The notes under the pieces: generated by a model
What the model saw: the letters and a program-made list of their open reading frames with translations, nothing else
Databases searched by the model: none
Told to the model about the DNA's origin: nothing
Shown here: one piece after another, positions 31,631 through 39,876 of the stretch
How positions within the stretch are numbered: position 1 is the first letter of the stretch
Layout: each line of letters opens with the position of its first letter
Program-made: the position numbers and the translations under genes
Source of the DNA: Welwitschia mirabilis
Taxonomy: Eukaryota > Gnetophyta > Gnetopsida > Welwitschiales
Assembly (NCBI GenBank): GCA_051453625.1
Contig: JBOZIK010000001.1
Location: forward strand, 146,107,394-146,147,269
DNA: 39,876 nucleotides
Reading direction: 5' to 3'

Positions 31631-33240
31631 TGTTGAGGATCAGTAAACTAAAAGGAAAGGGATGAATGAGTTCTATTAATTAAAAATTTCATTAATAATA
31701 AATTGAAAAATAGTATAACAAATACCTTATTGAGATAACATGGTTTTCCAATCTGGATACATCCACACACAAAGGGTAGCTTTCTCTCACATTCTAGATA
31801 TTCTTAACTTGTAAAGAATAGTGGTTTTGGTACACCAACAATCTTACAATAATATGAGAGTATTCTTGCAAGGAAGCACTCTTTTCTCCTCAATGATATC
31901 AACATAAAAATATTAAAAATGTGTAGATACGCCTAATGCAAAGTGAGATGATTCACGTAAGGTAGTAATCTCTTCACCTTAGGGAAATCTAAATGATACA
32001 ATATTAAATATGTGCACATAGAAACAACCATAATGTGAGATTCTCATCACAAAGCATCAATCTTTTTCCTTAGGGAGATACCAATAATACAACAATACAA
32101 GTACTTATAGACACTTAGAAAGCACATCCATATAAGGGTTGCCTTACAATGAGGAATCCTAGTAAGGGATCCTTAAGATTTGATGATGCAAAAATGAACT
32201 GTACAATAATATTCAAGAATAGGATATTATAATAATATAAGATCTAAAAAACAAATAAAATAGTAATCCTAAATGATGTATCTTTAGAAGAGATTAAGTT
32301 CGTTCTTATCATCATCATCATGAGTACTAATGAATGATGCAATGATGTAGGATCTAGAGAATGAATGATATAGCTATGAAAAGTTCTTTGCAAATAATAG
32401 CTTGATCCTTTATGAGTAGTTCTAATCACCCATGCATTCATTTTCTTTAATATAGACTTATCTATTGTGTACCTTATATGCATTAAAATTGTTCCGTCAC
32501 ATCATGGATTTATACTATTTGAGAGATTCTAGTTGTTTAATCTTAAATAGTAGTCATTTAAACTTTGTAACTACCATGCAATGGATAGGAATNNNNNNNN
32601 NNNNNNNNNNNNNNNNNNNNNNNNNNNNNNNNNNNNNNNNNNNNNNNNNNNNNNNNNNNNNNNNNNNNNNNNNNNNNNNNNNNNNNNNNNNNNNNNNNNN
32701 NNNNNNNNNNNNNNNNNNNNNNNNNNNNNNNNNNNNNNNNNNNNNNNNNNNNNTCTGACCCTCCATGATTATGAGTCTACGATGCAAAATTTGATAGCTT
32801 CCCTAGAAAGTAAAATATTCATCAAAGTATAAAATAATCCTATTACCTATTCCAGTTTAACATAGATGTATTCAAACATGTAGATGTCTTTCGTATGTCT
32901 TGGATCCATCTTTCAGCATAATCATCTTTATTAAGGTAATCATCTTTGACTTGTGATTTAAAGCTTGGCATATCATAGACATCTTTAAGTTATAAACATA
33001 TTTACTAGACATATTAAAAGTGTAAACATATTTCTCATAGATGTCTTCCTTTTTATAGATGTCTTCATTTGACTAATTTGGCATTTTTAATCCTGAGGTG
33101 GACTTTTCTTAAGATATTATTTTAAAGATCTAACATCAACTTATGATTTTTGTGTTCTAACTTTCTTTGCATTAACCTATCTATAAAATGATATAAAATA
33201 TTTAACAAGTAAAATAATTAAAATTAGGTTTACCACTAAC
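31631..33240 (-). repeat. Copia F 3' LTR
   Basis: Begins (minus strand) with gttagtgg directly after the polypurine tract and ends with ..gatcctcaaca at 31631. The end is placed by comparison with 39795-39876: both copies share 'attcattcatccct' and a 'gatc' shortly before the end. The LTR includes 'ggtgtaccaaaaccact' (about 31844-31828 on the minus strand) and 'gtggatgta' near 31765, features I recall from Sirevirus LTR ends. About 1.6 kb including a 161-N gap. Confidence 0.75.
32593..32753. other. Assembly gap (161 N) inside Copia F 3' LTR
   Basis: No shared flanking sequence. The length suggests a size estimate. Open frames that run across it are artefacts. Confidence 0.95.
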
Positions 33241-33252
33241 CTCCCCCTTTTT
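33241..33252 (-). other. Copia F polypurine tract
   Basis: On the minus strand aaaaagggggag, preceded by catcat, the typical plus-strand primer context of plant Copia elements, and followed at once by the LTR. Confidence 0.85.
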
Positions 33253-33689
33253 GATGATGTCTGAAACTTGGAAAATATCATTAATGTAATCACATTTAAT
33301 CAACTAAATTGAGATATTCATATTCGATATAGAAATGAACATAATCATATTTTACAATAATATTGAAAAATAATAATTTTAACCACTTGAATAACATGTA
33401 GAAATCTAGGAAAGGCACATTAGAATGGAGTAATTTCATTCATAAATGATAATAACTAATCAAGTAAACAGTGATTATAGTAGTGTGCTAACAATAAAAT
33501 CAAAGCATAGTATTTAAATTGTGTGCCAATAAACATAGCATTAAAGCATAAAAATGCGCCAATAAATAAAGTGTGCTAAAAATAAAATGAAAATTTCATA
33601 ACATAATAATGTATACCAAATAATCAAGACTGATCATCAATGAATAATAATATCACTTAGGGATTTAATCTGTCATCGCATAGTCAAGT
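33253..33689. other. Non-coding DNA between accessory ORF and polypurine tract
   Basis: AT-rich sequence with scattered 'gtgtgc(c/t)aa' repeats (33484, 33520, 33571). No coding motif on either strand. Confidence 0.5.
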
Positions 33690-35510
33690 TCTGTATGCCC
33701 AATAAAATGTACATGCTATAACTGATTTGTCCAAATTATTTGTAATTGATTTGCCATTTCTTCTTCTCCTTTTGGATAGCAAATAAAAATATCTAATTGC
33801 TAAGAGTAGAGTCACTAGTGTAATGTGTGCCTTTTCTTTCTTCATCACTACCATTATTGTTATCATGGATAGTGGAAGTATGAATGGTATAATATGAGGA
33901 GGATTCGGGTGATGGAGTGTGACGCTTCCTAGAAGAAAATTAAGAGGTCTCACCTGGGCCTTCATAGGTCTATATCCTCATACATTAGTACATTTGAGAA
34001 GTGATGGATGTCCCAAAGAAGATAGCTATGATAGTCTCTACAAAGGATGGTGGTATTGGGATAGTGGTAAGTGGTGGTACATAAGAAGCTTTATGTAAGT
34101 TGGTGGTGGTAATAACATATGTAGTGGAGGTGGAGATGGTATGTGTGATGGTGATGAGAGTTTAGAAGGTGATGATGACTGAGTAAATTAATGAACTGGT
34201 ATCTTGCGATGTAGCTGATAGAAGAGAAGAGGCTTAATATCTAGGCTCTCTAACTCTATCTGCTAATGCTACCTCTGTGAAAGACTTAGACCCTATTGTT
34301 TCCCTTGCATTTATGCCTATGTGGGAGCCAATGCTTCCCATGAACCTATGCCTTATCTCTTGGTAACCCTATAGAATCATTATCTATAGATCTTTCTAAG
34401 TCATAACCTATGCCCTATTAAGCTGGAGGTGCTTCTTCTTTTAATTCATCCTAGGAGTTTGTCCATGTGGAAGTCATTATGGATTCCCAACTCTCTATTA
34501 GTACTTTGCCCTCGTTAGCTATGAACCTATGATTCTTTAACCTCATCAAATTTCTATCAAATTTTTTAATCATTTTTGCTATTTCCTTTAATCCCTTCTT
34601 TACAGATGATGAACTAGATGTAGCTGTAGAGTAAGATCTCTGAAATTGTAATGGCCTCCTACTTGTACCCTCACCTGATGGCACTGGGATTCATCCTTTT
34701 TCACTAAATTTAAGTAGAGATTTCTACAAACAGATAAGATTTATTTATGATATTAATATTCTTACACTACTAATAATCATATTGAGGAGACAAGGATAAC
34801 CCAAAATTTAACCCTCTTGAAATAATCTAATGATGTTCATGCATAAGATAAAGCCAAAATTTATCTTTAAATTAGTAAGTAAACAAAACACAATGAAAGT
34901 TTGCATTGATTTATAATAACTGTAACTTCCACCTCTAACTAGAATATTATACAACATAATTAAATTGAGTGTAAAAGCATCAGGAATCATATCTTTACAT
35001 TTGATATTTTCAACAAAATTCATATTAGAGTGTCTAAATAAAATATTACTCATAGTTCTTCATGATACATTACTAGCTCTTGAAGTAAAAATATCTTTAA
35101 ATGAATGAACATACAATTAAGGGAGCTTCAAATCATCAATGCTAAGAATTAAATTTAGAAATCTAGGAGTAAGATGCAATGGAGTACCTATGACTTGAGT
35201 TTAGAAAGACCTTATGTTATCATATATCTCATGGATGTTGGCATAGAATTCCCTCATCACTAGATCTGGTATACTCTAGTCTAACTGGACAATCATATCC
35301 CATCTAAGCTGAGAGAAGTCAGCCATAAGCTAATATTTTCATTGTCTTTGAAAGCCAAGTGTTCTTTTTATAACTATAAAGTTCCTTGTCCAAGTCCTAT
35401 ATCTTCTTACTACTACCTCATGGTAAAACTAAAGTTCATAGTAAGATCTCTGAGGTTTTTTTACTTGTTCTTTATCTCTTGAAGTACACATATACTTTTT
35501 TCTAATCATT
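33690..35510 (-). pseudogene. Accessory ORF of Copia F: 'putative plant transposon protein'-like
   Basis: Reading starts near 35510 with MIRKKYMCTSRDKEQVKK. Motifs of the plant 'putative plant transposon protein' domain follow: LVMREFYANIHEIYDNI (about 35253-35203), a LTPRFLNLIL strand near 35155, then a well kept stretch (35053-34808) with IPDAFTLNLIMLYNILV and LLTNLKINFGFILCMNI. A third piece (34684-34451) is Ser-rich and then Lys-rich with coiled-coil-like spacing (VKKGLKEIAKMIKKF). A disordered Ser/Pro and Arg/Lys-rich tail (RKRHTPSPESSS, near 33930) ends the region. Frameshifts and stops break it. It lies on F's strand between pol and the polypurine tract. The role of this domain is unknown; domain identity is from memory of its conserved motifs. 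Confidence 0.65.
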
Positions 35511-36235
35511 TTTAGAAAAATAGATGAAAAACTAAGGAAAAATCAACTAAAATTTGAAGGAATAATTGAAAATGTGTAGCTAAATGAAAAATGGCACATG
35601 TTTATCCTCACTGTGAAGATGTCTACTAAAATGAAGATGTATTACTAGAAAAATCTGAGAATATTAGCCCTAAAAAGTGCTTTGAGAGGGTAACTTATCG
35701 AGTGAATACCTAAAAATGAGGTTTGGTGGCCTCTTTTGCAAATAAAAAGGGTCAAAACCCTAGGTTTATGGTGCATTTTAATTTTTACAATAGTATAGAT
35801 ATGACGTCCTACCTATTGAAATATGTATTAAACATGAAAAGTAGACATCTACATCATTAAGGACATGTAATATTAAAAATTTTACAATAAATTTTCTTTA
35901 CTATCAAGATATCTACCTAATCAAAGACATCTATTTCAAAATTTTATTAAAAATGTGATCTTAAAGGATGTTTAAGAACTCAAGATCTACTCCAAAGATG
36001 TCTACACCTTTGAAGACATCTCTTTGATAAACATTTAAGAAATAAAAGACATCTATCATGAAAATTCTAGAAAATTTCAAAAATTCTACAACTAATATTA
36101 ATACAATACTAACACTTCAAAAAAGTAAAATATCATGTACATAATTTAACTTTTACAATCTCTAACTATAATATCCACTTATAGATAAATAGAAAGTAGA
36201 GTTAAGAATTAAATGATAATACCTAATCACTTACC
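35511..36235 (-). other. Non-coding region after pol with AGATGTCT/AGACATCT octamers
   Basis: Between the end of pol and the accessory ORF. It holds six exact octamers AGATGTCT or AGACATCT (35617, 35843, 35925, 35996, 36014, 36047) and one intact GACGTC at 35813. The part nearest the ORF (minus strand 'aaacctagggttttgaccc', 35770-35750) resembles a plant 5' leader. It could be a promoter/leader for the accessory ORF or part of an internal LTR-like sequence; I cannot tell which. Confidence 0.55.
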
Positions 36236-36430
36236 TAATTGGGAAAGGCCCAATCCCTAAGTTCCTACATAACTTTATATAACTTTCAGTACTTAAAAGC
36301 TTTGTGAATACATCACCAAGTTGATTATCCATACTAATCTATTGCATTTCAATGCTTTCATTTTGAATGAGCTTTTCATGTTGTACTAAATTCTTTGATA
36401 TTTTGATGGCAAGTCCATAGAATTCTTTTG
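36236..36430 (-). pseudogene. pol: Copia F RNase H C-terminal fragment
   Basis: Minus-strand translation LAIKISKNLVQHEKLIQN (about 36405-36352), then ISMDNQLGDVFTKLLS (about 36330-36283) and LCRNLGIGPF (to about 36240). This is the C-terminal end of a Copia RNase H. About 18 residues expected between these two blocks are also missing. Directly upstream the protein reads IIGSPNCGIQT, a segment that normally precedes RT, so the whole RT and most of RNase H have been removed here. Confidence 0.85.
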
Positions 36431-37500
36431 TACTGCTTCAAGTTTGAATGCCACAATTTGGACTACCTATTATATTGCTGATAGAATAACTTCTTTTCAG
36501 TCTGATTGTGGTTAAAGAATTTTGTTTATTAACTTCTTCCTCCTTTTTATGAATTTGAGCTTTGAGATGGCTAGATGATTGATCATTCTGTTTAAGAATT
36601 AATCATCTTGCACATCTATAGAAGTTGAGTTAGTATCACTTACATGAACATTTGTAGTTTCTTCAACTACACAGGTTTTGTTATTGTATACTTGATAAGT
36701 TTTATTGATCATATAATATCTTAGAAAAACCCCATCATTAACTTTTAAATTAAACTTTTTTAACTTATTCTTTTCATTCAAAATAAAGCACTTTGATATG
36801 AATATATAAAAATAACTTACAAAAGATTTCTAACCAGATCATAACTCATATAAAGTTTTTAAAGTAAACTATCCTATTCAAACACAATTTGAAATGTAGC
36901 AAGCTATGTTAATTGCTTCTATTAAAAAATAATATGGTATATTTTTATCATGAATCATCATTCTAGTCATTTCATTGAGTACTCTCTTTTTTCTTTCTGC
37001 AACTCCATTTTGTAGGAAGTCCTTGATGTAGAGAATTAATGGAGAATGCCAAACTATTTACAAAGCTCTTAGAACCTTGCATTTTTAAATTTTGTACCAT
37101 TATCACTTCTTATCAATTTAATCCTATATCCTTTTTTATTTTGTAACCTAATACATAACTTCAAAAAAGCATTAAATGCCTTGTATTTATATGTAATGAA
37201 GGCTACTCATGTAAAATGACAATAATCAACTAGAATAATTAAATAATACCATTTCTTATCAAGACTTTCTATAGATGAATAACCAATGATATTAAGATAT
37301 AAGAGATCTAAAGCATCTTAAGATAGTGATTTTTTTTATAACTAAATCTTACACTTGTCTACTTTCCTTTTTGGTATGCTTCACAAAATTCATTATTAAT
37401 ACTTCTTAACTTGGAAAGTCCTCTTATCATTTCTTTTATAGATAAAATTTTGAATAAATCCTTGCTTACATGTCTAATTTTTTTGTGCCATAGCTTTACT
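36431..37500 (-). pseudogene. pol: Copia F pre-integrase and integrase remnant
   Basis: The pre-integrase zinc region reads WHKKIRHVSKDLFKILS (about 37478-37428), then EMIRGLSKL and FCEAYQKGK (to about 37368), the last cysteine pair damaged (Cys..Tyr). The catalytic core begins LYLNIIG near 37300, where the first catalytic Asp is Asn (codon at 37293-37291). The second Asp is kept in RSDNGTKFKN near 37100. The QNGVAERKKRVLNEMTRMM block (37009-36953) keeps the Glu. The core then runs into EAINIACYISN (about 36920-36888). An open 60-codon frame (36781-36599) holds the C-terminal domain: KFNLKVNDGVFLRYYMINKT. The linker ends IIGSPNCGIQT near 36445. Confidence 0.9.
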
Positions 37501-37799
37501 TTACCTGTTATGATTAATAAACATTTAGTTCCCTTGTCAGATATATCTTGTAGAGTAATAATATAGACATTTAACTTTTTTATGCTAGTAAATAAAACTT
37601 TTATTGAATTTTGTTCTTTAATGATACAATCATCTTTTGTAAATTTAATAGAAAAATTTGCATCACATAGTTTACTAACACTTAAAAAATTTATGACAAA
37701 TCTTCTATAAAGAATACATTCTTATGTTTAGTATATTAGCTCCTCATATGGCTTCAATATCTTTGATTAGTGATTTTGTATTGTCTCTAAGGATTACCA

Positions 37800-37910
37800 C
37801 TTATTTATCTTATTCCACCAATGTGTTAAAGCTGGAATTATCTCCAGTCATGTGTCTTGAGCATCTACTATCAATGTAGCAAAACATGCTTCTTCATTGT
37901 TCTACGTGAA
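37800..37910 (-). pseudogene. pol: Copia F protease remnant
   Basis: Minus-strand translation CYIDSRCSRHMTGDNSSFNT (about 37883-37824) is the Copia protease start. The active-site Asp-Ser-Gly has become Asp-Ser-Arg (gga to aga), so the enzyme is lost. The Cys-Ser-Arg-His-Met-Thr-Gly block is otherwise perfectly kept. It lies between gag and the pre-integrase region as expected. Confidence 0.9.
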
Positions 37911-38039
37911 ATTTGTGGTAAAAGTGATGGTTTTGTTTTTGACAACCATGCTTATCTTGATTTATCCTATACAAAATGTTGTATCATTCCTCTAGGCCTC
38001 TTGGTATTATAAGTGTGAAATCTATTTTTGAATTTCATT

Positions 38040-39734
38040 GGTTACTTTTATTAATAATGACCTCTATTGTGGCAATAATAACAAATAATATTATTTGTAA
38101 ATATTAAATGTTCATACCTTAACTTGTAATTCCATTTGTTAAATAAAGAGGTTAAAATGCTAGTTGAGCTTTCATTGTGTCTTAAACCACTTTTTCTACT
38201 TGAGCTTCTACATTGCCCTAGCATGATATTCAATGTCTTCTTTCCTTAGGTAAATTTCTCATTGATTTTCTTTGAGTCTGATAGTTTTTGTCTTACTTCT
38301 TCAAATCACATGTTAGTCTACTAATCTCAGCTTTAAGAGTTGAGTTTTTAGAAGATAATTAACTGCAAGAAATATTTTCTTGTTCATAAGCTTCTTCATG
38401 AATATGAAGTAATCTTTCATCTTAGTACATATCTTTTGCATTTTAACAATTATTCAGAAATTAAGTCATACCTTTCTTGAAGATTTATACTTGTATCATC
38501 TTTAATTTATAATTCATACTCTTCTTTTCTCTTAGCATTTTCTTCTTGAAGATGTACAATAGCCATGTAGAAAGGATGAAATTTTTCATCTTCATGTGTT
38601 TTTACTTTTGTTTCTTCCTCATCATCATTTCATCCTGTGAAGAAAGATCTCCTTTTCTTTGGCTCTTTCTTTTATTCTTTTTCTTTCATTCTATTAGAAC
38701 TAGGACATTCTGAGGCTATATGTCCTTGTCCTCCACATACCCAACATTCTATTTTGAAAATATTAGATTTAGAAGAAAATGACATATTATTAGAAGTCTT
38801 ACCTTTAAAATTATATCTACCTTAAAATCTAGATGATTATCTGTAATCCTTATTTTTATTGTGTTTGTATGAGAGTAGTCTTTCAACTTATATTGTGATA
38901 AGAGTAAGTTCTTCATCTACATATTTCTTAGAGTCATATTCTTCTAGTTCTTTTTTTGTCTTTCTTTTTGAGATTTATTTTTGTTTTCACTTCCCTTAAG
39001 AGTAATGGACTTCTCTTTTAAGGCACCCTTTGAGAGTAATGAGCTTATATTTTAAGGCACCCTTTGAGAGTAATGGGCTTATCTTTTAAGGCACCCTCTT
39101 GTATGAGATTCATTTTGTAGGCTATTAATGCACTATGTAGTTCTTTTATCTTCATGGAGTTGAAATCTCTTAACTCTTCCATTGTTGCAGTTTTGAGCCT
39201 ATATTCAGGGATTAGAGATCTAACAACCTTTTATATTACCTTAGCTTCTAGAATATTTTCACCAATTCCTCATATTATGTTTACAATGTTGGAGACTTTT
39301 ATAAAGTACTCATGAGCTCTATGTCCATTATTCATTTTGAGATTTTTAAACTAGTTCATTTGTACAAGAAGCTTTAACTGTTTGATAACATAAGTTCTTT
39401 CATATGTTTCAACTAGAATGTTTTATATCAGTTGTGCCATTTTACAACCTTTTATTCTATTTAACTCCTTCATTATAAGGGTTGAATAAATAGCATTTTT
39501 TACTTTGAAATCATACATAAAGGCTATCTTATATTTAACTTTCCAATCTTTTCTTTACTTAATTTGTATGGTGGTATTATCTACAATATCTGTTATGGCT
39601 TTTGTAGGATCTATGTATCCTTCTTTTATGATTTTCCATACCTAAAACTGAAAATATTATAAGTACACCTACATCCTAATCTTTTAATAGGCATAAATAG
39701 TCCCATCAAAGAGCAAAGGTCTAATGGATGACAT
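38040..39734 (-). pseudogene. gag: Copia F gag remnant with CCHC zinc knuckle
   Basis: The start is the ATG at 39734 (minus), followed by SSIRPLLFDGTIYAY, the usual opening of Sirevirus-type gags. Then KNAIYSTLIMKELNRIKG (about 39510-39455), QLKLLVQMN, and EYRLKTATMEELRDFNSMKI (about 39205-39145). A 34-bp triplication follows (38999-39097). The zinc knuckle ECWVCGGQGHIASECP (38747-38700) is perfect: C-x2-C-x4-H-x4-C. After a Lys/Glu-rich coiled-coil part, an open 60-codon frame (38233-38051) holds MLGQCRSSSRKSGL and a second cysteine motif CYYCHNRGHY. The rest is broken by stops. Confidence 0.9.
38999..39097 (-). repeat. 34-bp triplication within Copia F gag
   Basis: Three near-identical units starting 38999, 39033 and 39067, each 'agagtaatg...ttaaggcaccct'. 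In gag they encode a repeated Pro-Ile-Thr-Leu-Lys-Gly type sequence. The unit is not a multiple of three, so each added copy shifts the frame. Confidence 0.9.
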
Positions 39735-39782
39735 CTCTTCTATAGTTTAATCAAGGAAGTTACTCCTTTTTGTGAGTACCTA

Positions 39783-39793
39783 CTCTTCTATCA
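39783..39793 (-). other. Copia F primer-binding site (degenerate)
   Basis: On the minus strand tgatagaagag, which matches TGGTATCAGAG, the tRNA-Met-type site, at eight of eleven positions. It lies right at the end of the sequence shared with the 3' LTR, 49 bases before the gag ATG. Confidence 0.5.
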
Positions 39794-39794
39794 C

Positions 39795-39876
39795 TTAAAG
39801 ATCCTTGAACTTAGAGGAGAGGGATGAATGAATTCTACAATTTACAAGATTTTTTTGTTTCTATAGACGATGGATT
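39795..39876 (-). repeat. Copia F 5' LTR, last 80 bp
   Basis: Shares 'attcattcatccct', the pyrimidine-rich block and 'gatc' with the end of the 3' LTR near 31636-31670. The remainder lies beyond the right edge of the window. Confidence 0.65.

Larger units (their letters stand above)
31631..39876 (-). mobile_element. Copia F: decayed Sirevirus-like element, minus strand
   Basis: Reading down the minus strand: end of the 5' LTR (39876-39795), primer-binding site (39793-39783), gag, protease, integrase, a fragment of RNase H, non-coding DNA with palindrome-like octamers, an accessory ORF, a polypurine tract (33252-33241) and the 3' LTR (33240-31631). The long LTR, the gag with a CCHC knuckle plus a second cysteine motif, and extra coding capacity between pol and the 3' LTR fit the Sirevirus genus of plant Ty1/Copia elements. 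Most of the RT domain is missing. The 5' LTR continues beyond the window. Confidence 0.85.

Noticed and set aside
32244-32832. Several frames in and around the gap in F's 3' LTR
   Set aside because: They lie within an LTR, on both strands, and three of them depend on N. No domain was seen.
33684-33965. 93-codon minus-strand frame, hydrophobic in the middle
   Set aside because: It suggested a membrane protein, but another frame of the same strand gives the Ser/Pro and Arg/Lys-rich tail expected for the accessory ORF, so the hydrophobic reading is probably a frameshifted shadow.
38637-38825. 62-codon plus-strand frame with a Cys-Pro-Cys-Pro stretch
   Set aside because: Antisense shadow of Copia F's gag zinc knuckle; the minus strand gives the perfect CCHC motif.
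1-39876. CRISPR array, tRNA, rRNA, riboswitch or bacterial defence-type system
   Set aside because: No regularly spaced repeats, cloverleaf-like segments or suitable genes were seen; the content is plant LTR retrotransposons throughout.

Overview
This window is nuclear DNA from a land plant, almost certainly a flowering plant. It is very AT-rich, poor in CpG, and taken from a gapped draft assembly (six N-runs). The evidence is the content: decayed LTR retrotransposons of plant-specific types (Athila-like Ty3/Gypsy, short-LTR Ty1/Copia, and a long Sirevirus-like Ty1/Copia) stacked and nested in one another. I see no intact host gene, tRNA, rRNA, CRISPR array or bacterial-type system. The longest gap-free open frame is only 93 codons. 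Every recognisable protein is a remnant broken by stops and frameshifts, so coding calls rest on family motifs read across several frames.

Layout: 1-3300 is unassigned AT-rich DNA with a (TC)n/(CA)n microsatellite and an N-gap. 3300-7835 is Gypsy A (+): gag, protease, a short conserved tail, non-coding DNA and a 3' LTR, with no reverse transcriptase. 8090-12010 is Gypsy C (+): gag, protease, reverse transcriptase, RNase H and the start of integrase, cut off at a (GA)n microsatellite. 12988-31444 is Copia D (+), with LTRs of about 175 bp. Its 5' end (LTR plus primer-binding site) lies in a 1.2-kb direct tandem duplication, and its reverse transcriptase is split by Gypsy B (20282 to about 29488). 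B is a nearly full-length insertion with two LTRs of about 1.55 kb. Like A, it has gag and protease but no RT, RNase H or integrase. 31631-39876 is Copia F (-), Sirevirus-like: the last 80 bp of the 5' LTR, gag with a zinc knuckle, protease, integrase, an internally deleted RT/RNase H, an extra ORF related to the plant 'putative plant transposon protein' domain, a polypurine tract and a 1.6-kb 3' LTR.

How the parts relate: A and B are two copies of one Athila-like family that lost pol in the same region, so they look like a non-autonomous lineage that would have needed enzymes from a relative such as C. The order of events can be partly read. D inserted first, B then landed in D's RT, and the 1.2-kb duplication of D's 5' end is younger, because its copies are far more alike than the LTR pairs. 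The decay is dominated by G-to-A and C-to-T changes, as expected for long-methylated DNA; several catalytic residues are lost by exactly such changes.

Most notable: the shared RT-less Gypsy structure; the accessory ORF at the env-like position of F; a cluster of octamers in F that look like deaminated forms of a palindrome AGACGTCT; and two assembly gaps that are probably false, because identical sequence flanks them.
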